A stretch of DNA of 64,000 nucleotides. It comes from Streptomyces hokutonensis. GTDB taxonomy: Bacteria > Actinomycetota > Actinomycetes > Streptomycetales > Streptomycetaceae. Below the pieces are notes generated by a model. The model searched no databases and had not been told where the DNA came from. It saw only the letters and a list, made by a program, of their open reading frames with translations. The DNA is taken from NCBI RefSeq assembly GCF_000376565.1, contig NZ_BARG01000046.1, positions 120,064 through 184,063 of the forward strand, given 5' to 3'. The translations under genes were made by a program, and so were the position numbers. Shown piece after piece: positions 57,131 through 64,000 of this stretch. Each line of letters begins with the position of its first letter. Position 1 is the first letter of the stretch.

Positions 57131-59621
57131 CCACAAGGCTCGGATCCGACTGGCTCACCCCTTCGGCCAGCGGCAGAGACACGACCATGGTCAGTCCGCC
57201 GCCCGGTGTGTCCTCGGGGGCGAGTGTCCCGTTCATCGCCTCGGTGAGACCGCGCGCGAGGGCCAGCCCCAGCCCGAGCCCAGTGGTGTTGTCCGTGTCA
57301 CCGAGCCGTTGGAACGGCTCAAAGAGCCGCTCACGACCGGTACTTGGGAGCCCGGGCCCCCGGTCCACGACCCGCAACTCCACCCGCCCGCCCAGCGCAC
57401 TGGCAGTCACCAACACCCGGCGCCCGGGCGGGGTGTGCCGGGCCGCGTTGCCGGCCAGGTTGGCGATCACCCGCTCCAGCAGGGGCGGATCGACAAGCAC
57501 CGGCGGAATCGACTCCACGTCCCGCAGGTCCACGTCGGCCACGTCCGCGAGCGCCATCGGCAGCACCTCCTCCAGGCTCGTGGCCCGCAGGTTCAACGGC
57601 AGGACGCCCGCCTCGAGGCGGCTCAAGTCGAGGAGATTTTCCAGCAGTCGGTTGAGCTTGGCCATCGACTCGTCGGCAGTGGCGAGGAGTTCGTCCCGGT
57701 CCTCCGCCGAGAACTCCACATCCCGCCCCCGCAACGAGGTGACGGCCGCCCAGCCCGCCGCGAGCGGAGTCCGCAGATCGTGTCCTACGGCCCTCAGCAG
57801 CGCCGTCCGCAACCGGTCGGCCGCCTTCACCGGCTCTATCTCGGCCGCCGCTTCGGCGAGTTGGGCCCGTTCGACCGCGGAGCCGACGTGGGCGGCGAAG
57901 GCGGCCAGCACCCGGCGTTCGGAGGAGGACAGGGTGCGTCCGCGCAGCACCAGGTAGGCGCCGGGGCCTGCCGGGACGATGGTGACGCCCCCGCCGATCT
58001 CGTGGTCCGGTGGCTCGTCGACGAGTTCCGCCGAGTCGGTCCCGAAGGTCTCGCGGGTACGTTCCAGCAACGCCGGGATCGTCTGACCACCGCGCACGAT
58101 GCTGCCCGCGAGGGACGACATCGTCTCCGCCTCGGCGGTGGCACGCGCCGAGCGCCTGGACAGTCGTAGCGAACGGTCGACGACGGCGGCCACGGTCGCC
58201 GCCACGACCGTGAACACCCCCAGCGCCAACAGGGCGTTGGGGTCGTCCAGCGTGAACTGGCCGATGGGCGGGATGAACCAGTAGTTGAGCAGCAGCGAGG
58301 CCGTCACCGACGCGATCACCGCCGAGGTGACTCCCCCTATGCAGGCGACCCCGACCACGGCGAGCAGGAACAGCAGGGCCTCGCTGGTGAGGTTGACCGT
58401 GCCGCGCACCTGCGCGAGGCAGACGGTGAGCAGCACCGGCAGTACAAGTCCCGCCACGGGACCGGCGATCAGCCGTGCGGTCGAGAGGGTACGGCGGCGG
58501 GAGGGCAGCAGAGTGCCGCGCCCGGCGCGCTCGTGTGTGACTCGATGGACGTCGATGTCTCCCGACAGCTCAGTGACCGTCTCGCCCGTGCCGGGTCCGG
58601 TCAGAAACCGCTCCAACCGGCCCCTGCGGCTGGTGCCGAGGACGAGTTGGGTGGCGTTCTCGGTGCGGGCGAACTCGACCAGGGCGGTGGCGACTCCGTC
58701 GCCGACCACCGAGTGGTAGCTGCCGCCGAGGTCCTCGACGAGCCTGCGCTGCCGGGCGAGGGAGGCGTGGGACACCCCGGCGGCGAGTCCGTCGCTGCGG
58801 GCCACGTGCACGGCGAGCAGATCGCCGCCCGCGGACCGGTCGGCGATGCGGGCGGCCCGCCGGATGAGCGTGTCGCCCTCGGGGCCGCCGGTCAGCGCCA
58901 CGACCACCCGTTCCCTCGTCTCCCACACCCCGCCGATCGCGTGCTCGGCGCGGTAGGTGTGCAGGGCCTCGTCGACCCGGTCGGCGACCCACAGCAGCGC
59001 CAACTGCCGTAGTGCGGTGAGGTTTCCGGGCCGGAAGTAGTTGGCGAGGGCCGCGTCGATCTTCTCGGGCGCGTAGATGTTGCCGTGCGCCATGCGCCGC
59101 CGCAGTCCCTCGGGCGGCATGTCGATCAACTCGATCTGCCGGGCCCGACGTACGACGTCGTCGGGCACCGTCTCGTGCTGCGGCACCCCAGTGATCTTCT
59201 CGACGACGTCCTTGAGGGAGGCGAGATGCTGCACGTTGACGGCGGTGACGACGTCGATGCCGGCGGTGAGGAGTTCGTCGATGTCCTGCCAGCGCTTGGC
59301 GTTGCGCCCACCGCCGGGGACGTTGCTGTGGGCGAACTCGTCGACGACGGCCACCTCCGGGCGTCGGAGGAGGACCGCACCGAGGTCCATCTCTTCGAAC
59401 TCCCCGCCCCGGTAGGCGCATTGGGCCCGCTCGACGACCTCCAGGCCGTCGAGCATCGCCTCGGTGAGGGGGCGCCCGTGGCACTCGGCGAAGCCGACCA
59501 CCACGTCGGCGCCCCGGGCGGCCCGGCGCCGCGCCTCGTCGAGCATGCGGTAGGTCTTGCCGACGCCCGGGGCCGCCCCGAGGTAGACCTTCAGCCGTCC
59601 GCGTCGCAGTACGTCGTTCAT
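57108..59621 (-). CDS. Second KdpD-type histidine kinase, orphan
   Basis: An 837-residue paralogue of KdpD. It has Walker A GAAPGVGKTY, VDEFAHSN, a USP-like segment (VARSDGLAAGVSHASLARQ), four membrane helices (~390-480) and a kinase core with H-box GHDLRTPLAAGWAAVTSL, N-box LAGNAARHTPPG and G-box TGLGLGLALARG. The N-box lacks the Glu before Asn (AGNAA versus VENAV), which may weaken ATP/Mg handling. No response regulator adjoins. It probably signals to KdpE or another OmpR-type regulator. Start is ATG 59621; homology begins there. Confidence 0.9.
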   Translation of the reverse strand: MNDVLRRGRLKVYLGAAPGVGKTYRMLDEARRRAARGADVVVGFAECHGRPLTEAMLDGLEVVERAQCAYRGGEFEEMDLGAVLLRRPEVAVVDEFAHSNVPGGGRNAKRWQDIDELLTAGIDVVTAVNVQHLASLKDVVEKITGVPQHETVPDDVVRRARQIELIDMPPEGLRRRMAHGNIYAPEKIDAALANYFRPGNLTALRQLALLWVADRVDEALHTYRAEHAIGGVWETRERVVVALTGGPEGDTLIRRAARIADRSAGGDLLAVHVARSDGLAAGVSHASLARQRRLVEDLGGSYHSVVGDGVATALVEFARTENATQLVLGTSRRGRLERFLTGPGTGETVTELSGDIDVHRVTHERAGRGTLLPSRRRTLSTARLIAGPVAGLVLPVLLTVCLAQVRGTVNLTSEALLFLLAVVGVACIGGVTSAVIASVTASLLLNYWFIPPIGQFTLDDPNALLALGVFTVVAATVAAVVDRSLRLSRRSARATAEAETMSSLAGSIVRGGQTIPALLERTRETFGTDSAELVDEPPDHEIGGGVTIVPAGPGAYLVLRGRTLSSSERRVLAAFAAHVGSAVERAQLAEAAAEIEPVKAADRLRTALLRAVGHDLRTPLAAGWAAVTSLRGRDVEFSAEDRDELLATADESMAKLNRLLENLLDLSRLEAGVLPLNLRATSLEEVLPMALADVADVDLRDVESIPPVLVDPPLLERVIANLAGNAARHTPPGRRVLVTASALGGRVELRVVDRGPGLPSTGRERLFEPFQRLGDTDNTTGLGLGLALARGLTEAMNGTLAPEDTPGGGLTMVVSLPLAEGVSQSDPSLVVTPDRTP

Positions 59622-59695
59622 CGCCTTCAAGAGAAGCGCCCGGCAGGCCCTCGGGCCGACGTCTTGACGCGTCTCTGGCGCCGCCCGCGAGGACG

Positions 59696-59712
59696 TTGAC
59701 ACTGTCTTGACG
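59696..59712. promoter_or_regulatory. Direct repeat between the KdpD-like and antiporter genes
   Basis: TTGACA-CTGTC-TTGACG (+), CGTCAA-N5-TGTCAA on the minus strand, 11-bp period. TAGGGT (59727-59732) downstream is a candidate -10 for the antiporter, so the second TTGACG may double as its -35. Confidence 0.4.
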
Positions 59713-59773
59713 GCGTCCGGCCGGGTTAGGGTGTGCGCGGTGTGCCGGGAAGTCTGGTCGGCGGGGAGTCCGC

Positions 59774-61378
59774 ATGGGCTCGTCCAAGACCCAGGGGGAC
59801 GGCATGCGCGGCGTCGGTACGGTTCTCGCTCTCGTGGTGCTGGCCACGCTGGTCGCGACCTTCGCCCGCCGCTGGCGGATCCCCGCCCCCTCTCTCCTCG
59901 TGGTCGCCGGTCTCGCCGTGGCCCTGCTGCCGGGCAGCCCTGCCATCGGGATCAGCCCGGACGTGATCGGCCTGGTGGTGCTTCCGCCGTTGCTCTACGC
60001 CAGCGCCGAGGACCTGTCGTGGCGTGAGCTGAAGGCCGTGTGGAAGCCGGTCGGGATCCTCGCGATAGGCCTGGTCCTCGCCTCTGCGGCGGCGGTGGGC
60101 TGGGTGGCGTCCACGGTGACCCCGCTGTCCTGGCAGATGGCGTTCGTGCTGGGCGCGGTCCTGGCCAGCACCGACCCGGTCGCCGTCACCGCGCTGGGCC
60201 GGCGGCTCGCGCTGCCGCCCCGGGTCCAGATGCTCGTCCAGGCGGAGTCCCTGTTCAACGACGCGACCTCGCTGGTCCTGTTCCGGGTCGCGGTGAGCAT
60301 CGCGGTTGCTTCGGCGGCGGCGAACTGGGGTGCCGCGGGCGGGGAGTTCATCGTGCTCGCGGGTGGCGGCACGGTCATCGGGGCGGCCGTCGCCCACGCT
60401 GTGACACTGATCCGGCGGCACACCGAGGACCCGGTCCTGGAGACGGTGATCGCCCTGGTCACGCCGTACGCGGCCTACGTACTGGCGGAGGGCGCGAACA
60501 CCTCCGGCGTGACCTCGGTGGTGGTGGCGGGCGTGGTCCTCGGCGGTCGCGGCGACCGGCTCACCAACGCCCGCATACGGCTCCAACTGCACGCCGTCTA
60601 CGGCACGTTGGTGTTCCTGCTGGAGAGCGTGGTGTTCTCGCTGATCGGACTGGCGCTGCCCACGCAGGTGCGGGCGCTGTCCGACGGCGACCGGGCCTGG
60701 CCGCTGTACGCGCTCGCGGTGGCGGGCACCCTGATCGCCGTACGACTGCTGTGGCTGGCGCCGCTGTCGGCGGTGGTGCAGCGCAAGTCGGGGACGCACA
60801 GGGTGAATTGGCGGGTGCCGATGGTGCTGACGTGGGCGGGTACCCGGGGTGTCCTCCCGCTGGCGGCGGCCCTGTCGATCCCGGAGGTCACCAGCGGCGG
60901 CGCCGCGCTGACCGACCGGCCCCTGGTCCTCGTCCTCACCACCTCGGTCGTCGTGGTCACCCTGGTCGTGCAGGGCTTCACGCTCGCGCCCGTCGTCCGC
61001 CGCTCCGGCATCGCGCTGGAACCCGACCACACGGAACGCGAAGAGGCGTCCGCCCGCTGCAAGTTGGCCGACGCGGGCATCCGCCGTCTCGACGAACTCG
61101 CCGAGCTGGAAGCCGTACCGGACGTCGTCCTCGACCGGCTCCGCCGTGGCCTCAACGCCCGTCTCGACGACGCCCGCGACCGCCTCGCCGAGCCCAACGG
61201 CCACCCGTCCCCCACGGAGTCCGCCGACCTGGTCTACCGCCAGCTCCGCCGCGACCTGATCGCCGTGGAGGCCGTAGAACTCCAGCGTCTCTACGACGAC
61301 CACGCCATCAGCGACACGACCCGCAGACGGTTGCAGCGGTCGCTGGACCTGGAGGAGGCGAGGCTGGCGGACGTGTGA
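59774..61378 (+). CDS. CPA1-type Na+/H+ (cation/proton) antiporter
   Basis: A 534-residue transporter. About twelve membrane helices precede a cytoplasmic helical tail (~410-534, LADAGIRRLDELAELEAVPDVVLDRLRRG). Family motifs are VLPPLLYASAED, the ion-binding LASTDPVAVTALGRRL, and ESLFNDATSLVLFRVAV with the conserved N-D pair. It likely exchanges Na+ or K+ for H+ and controls pH and cation levels. ATG 59774 has GGGGAG six bases upstream; ATG 59804 is an alternative. It is divergent from the KdpD paralogue. Confidence 0.92.
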   Translation: MGSSKTQGDGMRGVGTVLALVVLATLVATFARRWRIPAPSLLVVAGLAVALLPGSPAIGISPDVIGLVVLPPLLYASAEDLSWRELKAVWKPVGILAIGLVLASAAAVGWVASTVTPLSWQMAFVLGAVLASTDPVAVTALGRRLALPPRVQMLVQAESLFNDATSLVLFRVAVSIAVASAAANWGAAGGEFIVLAGGGTVIGAAVAHAVTLIRRHTEDPVLETVIALVTPYAAYVLAEGANTSGVTSVVVAGVVLGGRGDRLTNARIRLQLHAVYGTLVFLLESVVFSLIGLALPTQVRALSDGDRAWPLYALAVAGTLIAVRLLWLAPLSAVVQRKSGTHRVNWRVPMVLTWAGTRGVLPLAAALSIPEVTSGGAALTDRPLVLVLTTSVVVVTLVVQGFTLAPVVRRSGIALEPDHTEREEASARCKLADAGIRRLDELAELEAVPDVVLDRLRRGLNARLDDARDRLAEPNGHPSPTESADLVYRQLRRDLIAVEAVELQRLYDDHAISDTTRRRLQRSLDLEEARLADV

Positions 61379-61682
61379 GGCGGCGGTACGGGGGCGGGCG
61401 GCGGCTTTCTTCGGCATGCGCGCTCGCCCCGTCGTCACGCTCGGTGTCCACCATGCGGTACGGCCCTCCCCACACCCCCCATACAGCCCAACGCACCCCG
61501 AACCACTCCCGGCCACCCCTTCCTGATGGGCTCCTTCCGCCCACCCGGCCAGTCTTAACGGAAGATTGACGCCCACGGCCCCCGCATCCGTGGGCCCACG
61601 CGTCACTCTCCGCTTACGCTGGTGCCGCCGTCCGCGTGATGGCCAGAAACCGCACGCTGACCCGCACCCCAGGAGCACGCCC
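61379..61682. other. Intergenic/leader region of the second APC permease
   Basis: 304 bases without a gene. It holds a TTAACG-GAAGA-TTGACG direct repeat with 11-bp period (61555-61571, CGTCAA-N5-CGTTAA on the other strand). Just after it is an 8-bp hairpin, GCCCACGG (61571-61578) with CCGTGGGC (61588-61595). The hairpin is too small for a ydaO-type riboswitch. TACGCT near 61616 is a possible -10. Confidence 0.5.
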
Positions 61683-63641
61683 ATGACCACGACCGAACAC
61701 CCTCCCAGTCGCCTGCGCGCCTGGATGCTGGAGGGCCTGGCGGACATGGGCAAGGGCGGCGGCCAGCAGGTGCCGCAGTCCGTGCCGGAACCCGAACAGG
61801 AGGCCCACACGGGCCAGCGCTGGTGGCGGGTGATGTGCCTGACCGGTGTCGACTACTTCTCCACCCTCGGCTACCAGCCCGGCATCGCGGCCCTGGCGGC
61901 CGGACTGCTGTCGCCGGTCGCGACGATCGTGCTCGTGATCGTGACGCTCGCCGGCGCCCTGCCCGTGTACCGGCGGGTGGCGGAGGAGAGCCCGCACGGC
62001 GAGGGCTCCATCGCGATGCTGGAGCGGCTGCTGTCGTTCTGGAAGGGCAAGCTGTTCGTCCTCACCCTGCTCGGCTTCGCCGCGACCGACTTCCTGATCA
62101 CCATCACCCTGTCGGCGGCGGACGCCTCCACCCACCTCGTGGAGAACCCGCACCTGACCAGCACCCTGCACGACAAGCAGATGCTGATCACGCTCGTCCT
62201 GGTCGCCCTGCTCGGCGCGGTGTTCCTCAAGGGCTTCCTGGAGGCGATCGGTGTCGCCCTCTACCTGGTGGCGATCTACCTGAGCCTCAACGTGGTGGTC
62301 GTGGTCGTCGGCATGTGGCACGTCCTCACCGAGGCCCATGTGGTCACCGACTGGACGAGCGCCCTCACCACCGAGCACGGCAACGTCTTCGCCATGGTCG
62401 GCGTGTCCCTGCTGGTCTTCCCCAAGCTGGCGCTGGGCCTGTCCGGCTTCGAGACGGGCGTGGCCGTCATGCCGCACGTCGAGGGCGACCCGGACGACAC
62501 CCACGACAACCCCAAGGGCCGTATCCGGGACACCAAGAAGCTGCTGACGACCGCCGCGCTCATCATGAGCGTGTTCCTGATCGCCACCAGCTTCATCACC
62601 ACCGTGCTGATCCCGGAGAAGGAGTTCAAGACGGGCGGCCAGGCCAACGGCCGCGCGCTCGCCTATCTCGCGCACGAGTACCTGGGCAACGCCTTCGGCA
62701 CGGTCTACGACCTCTCGACCATCGCCATCCTGTGGTTCGCCGGCGCCTCCGCGATGGCCGGCCTGCTCAACCTGATGCCGCGCTATCTGCCCCGCTACGG
62801 CATGGCTCCGCACTGGGCCCGCGCGGTCCGCCCGATGGTGATCGTCTTCACGCTGATCGCGTTCCTGGTCACGTGGATCTTCGACGCCAGCGTCGACGCG
62901 CAGGGCGGCGCCTACGCCACCGGCGTCCTGGTCCTGATGTCCTCGGCGGCGATCGCGGTGACCATCTCCGCCCGCCGCGCCCGCCAGCGCAACTGGACCA
63001 TCGCCTTCGGGATCGTCTCGGCGGTCCTCCTCTACGTCACCGTCGTGAACGTCATCGAGCGCCCCGACGGTGTGAAGATCGGCGCCTGCTTCATCGCCGG
63101 CATCATCCTGGTCTCCCTGCTGTCCCGGCTGGCCCGCGCCTTCGAACTGCGCGTGACGAGCGTGCAGTTGGACGACATGGCGGAACGATTCATCCGGGAC
63201 ATGGCCAGCCGGAAGATCCGCTTCGTGGCCAACGAGCCCGACCGCCGGGACAAGGCCGAGTACCGGGAGAAGATCGAGCAGATCCGCGCCGACAACGACA
63301 TCCCCGGCGAGGACTTCGTGTTCGTGGAGGTGACCGTCCTCGACGCCTCCGAGTTCGAGGCGGGCCTGACCGTGCGCGGCGAGGTGCTGCACGGCCGCTA
63401 CCGGGTGCTGACCCTGGAGTCCTCGTCGATCCCGAACGCGCTGGCCGCGCTGATGCTCCACGTCCGCGACACCACCGGCCGCATCCCGCACATGTACTTC
63501 GAGTGGACCGAGGGCAATCCCTTCGCCAACTTCCTCCGCTTCTTCCTCTTCGGCCAGGGCGAGGTCGCCCCGGTCACCCGTGAGGTCCTCCGCGAGGCGG
63601 AACCGGACCGCGCGAGGCGCCCACGCGTGCACACGGGCTGA
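61683..63641 (+). CDS. Large APC-superfamily permease with C-terminal cytoplasmic domain
   Basis: A 652-residue membrane protein with twelve or so hydrophobic segments. The opening helix GVDYFSTLGYQPGIAALAAGLLSP and EESPHGEGSIAMLERLL resemble KUP/APC transporters. SGFETGVAVMPHVEGDPDDTHDNPKGRIRDTKKL forms a long cytoplasmic loop, and a ~160-residue soluble C-terminal domain follows (FVFVEVTVLDASEFEAGLTVRGEVLHGRYRVLTLESSSIPNALAALML). It is usually annotated only as an amino-acid transporter. In this context K+ or another osmolyte is equally plausible. Start is ATG 61683 behind CAGGAGCAC. Confidence 0.85.
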   Translation: MTTTEHPPSRLRAWMLEGLADMGKGGGQQVPQSVPEPEQEAHTGQRWWRVMCLTGVDYFSTLGYQPGIAALAAGLLSPVATIVLVIVTLAGALPVYRRVAEESPHGEGSIAMLERLLSFWKGKLFVLTLLGFAATDFLITITLSAADASTHLVENPHLTSTLHDKQMLITLVLVALLGAVFLKGFLEAIGVALYLVAIYLSLNVVVVVVGMWHVLTEAHVVTDWTSALTTEHGNVFAMVGVSLLVFPKLALGLSGFETGVAVMPHVEGDPDDTHDNPKGRIRDTKKLLTTAALIMSVFLIATSFITTVLIPEKEFKTGGQANGRALAYLAHEYLGNAFGTVYDLSTIAILWFAGASAMAGLLNLMPRYLPRYGMAPHWARAVRPMVIVFTLIAFLVTWIFDASVDAQGGAYATGVLVLMSSAAIAVTISARRARQRNWTIAFGIVSAVLLYVTVVNVIERPDGVKIGACFIAGIILVSLLSRLARAFELRVTSVQLDDMAERFIRDMASRKIRFVANEPDRRDKAEYREKIEQIRADNDIPGEDFVFVEVTVLDASEFEAGLTVRGEVLHGRYRVLTLESSSIPNALAALMLHVRDTTGRIPHMYFEWTEGNPFANFLRFFLFGQGEVAPVTREVLREAEPDRARRPRVHTG

Positions 63642-64000
63642 GCGGACGGGAGGTCGCGGTCGGCGCACCGGCTGAGCGGACCGGGACCGCGGTCGGTACG
63701 TCGGCTGAGTGGGCCAGGGCCGCTGCCCGTGCGTCGGCAGAGCGGACCAGGGTCGCCGTCGGAACACCCGCCGAGCGGACCAGGGTCACCATCGGAACAC
63801 CCGCCGAGCGGACCAGGGTCACCATCGGAACACCCGCCGAGCGGACCGGGGCCACTGCCGGCACGCTCGCCGACCCTTCGGGACGGGCCCGGCCGCCGCC
63901 ACCGCAGGAGAACCGCGACCGGCGCCCGCGCGTGCACACCAGCTGAGCAGACCGGGGCCGCTGCCAGCACCTCGACCGAGCGGATCAGAGCCGCCGTGGG
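63640..64000. repeat. 33-bp tandem repeat array after the last gene
   Basis: Units beginning GAGCGGACC start at 63640 (inside the stop codon of the permease gene), 63674, 63707, 63740, 63773, 63806 and 63839, and again at 63945 and 63978. Copies at 63773 and 63806 are identical. Between the two blocks, GCGTGCACACCAGCTGAGCAG near 63930 is a near-copy of the end of the permease gene, so the array includes a duplicated gene tail. No gene is supported here; open frames reflect the 33-bp (11-codon) period. Confidence 0.8.

Noticed and set aside
61379..61682. c-di-AMP (ydaO-type) riboswitch ahead of the second APC permease
   Set aside because: Considered because KimA homologues can be controlled this way. 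Only a single 8-bp hairpin is present, far too little for that RNA.
63640..64000. CRISPR array at the right edge
   Set aside because: The 33-bp units abut directly with no spacers and there are no cas genes; it is a tandem repeat.
1..64000. Insertion sequences, prophage, tRNA or rRNA genes
   Set aside because: No transposase, integrase, phage structural gene or cloverleaf-type sequence was recognised by reading.

Overview
The window looks like chromosome of a Streptomyces or a very close relative. Base composition is very GC-rich throughout. Many genes start with GTG or TTG. Several promoters end in a TAnnnT box 6-7 bases before the start codon, the leaderless architecture common in actinomycetes. 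Typical streptomycete families are present: a third-type EF-Tu (tuf3), DUF5999, HipA-like/DUF3037 and PadR/HxlR/MocR regulators. I see no rRNA, tRNA, CRISPR, phage or transposase. About 62 protein genes are supported, on both strands.

Layout. 1-3.8 kb: end of a spermidine-synthase-like gene, a patatin lipase, a cysteine-free EF-Tu3 with its terminator, and an AlkD-like repair protein. 3.8-12 kb: a VTT membrane protein, a thiolase divergent from an HxlR regulator, a three-gene overlapping sugar-type operon (Gfo/Idh dehydrogenase, DUF6807, cupin), UppP, and a second HxlR module divergent from a carboxymuconolactone-decarboxylase protein. 12-25 kb: housekeeping and metabolic genes, including apolipoprotein N-acyltransferase, uracil-DNA glycosylase, an oligopeptide-type binding lipoprotein, a FabG pair, a HipA-like/DUF3037 pair, an SGNH hydrolase and a Rieske lipoprotein. 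25-38 kb: small-molecule and regulatory genes (isochorismatase-fold protein, FMN split-barrel proteins, LysR, MocR, EamA exporter, PadR, phosphotransferase, methyltransferase, PhzF, CPBP protease), with a 19-bp tandem repeat array at 36.4-36.7 kb. 38-46 kb: a binding-protein/VWA fusion, a glutamate-cysteine-ligase-like enzyme, DUF5999 behind a twin palindrome, and a xylan pair (GH10 xylanase, GH43) that shares a CGAAA-N-TTTCG-type operator.

46-64 kb is a monovalent-cation island: kdpFABC with kdpE-kdpD, two large APC-superfamily permeases (the first KimA-like), an orphan second KdpD, a CPA1 Na+/H+ antiporter and a small membrane protein. Two things stand out. A 27-codon membrane ORF lies ahead of kdpF and overlaps it GTGA-style. 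An 11-bp-period direct repeat (CGTCAA-N5-YGTCAA type) recurs in the promoter regions. Its best copies, at kdp and at the 56.6-kb membrane gene, lie 28-29 bases upstream of the -10 box or candidate -10. My inference is that these genes form one K+/osmotic regulon read by KdpE or a related OmpR-family regulator. The window ends in a 33-bp tandem repeat array that begins at the stop codon of the last gene.
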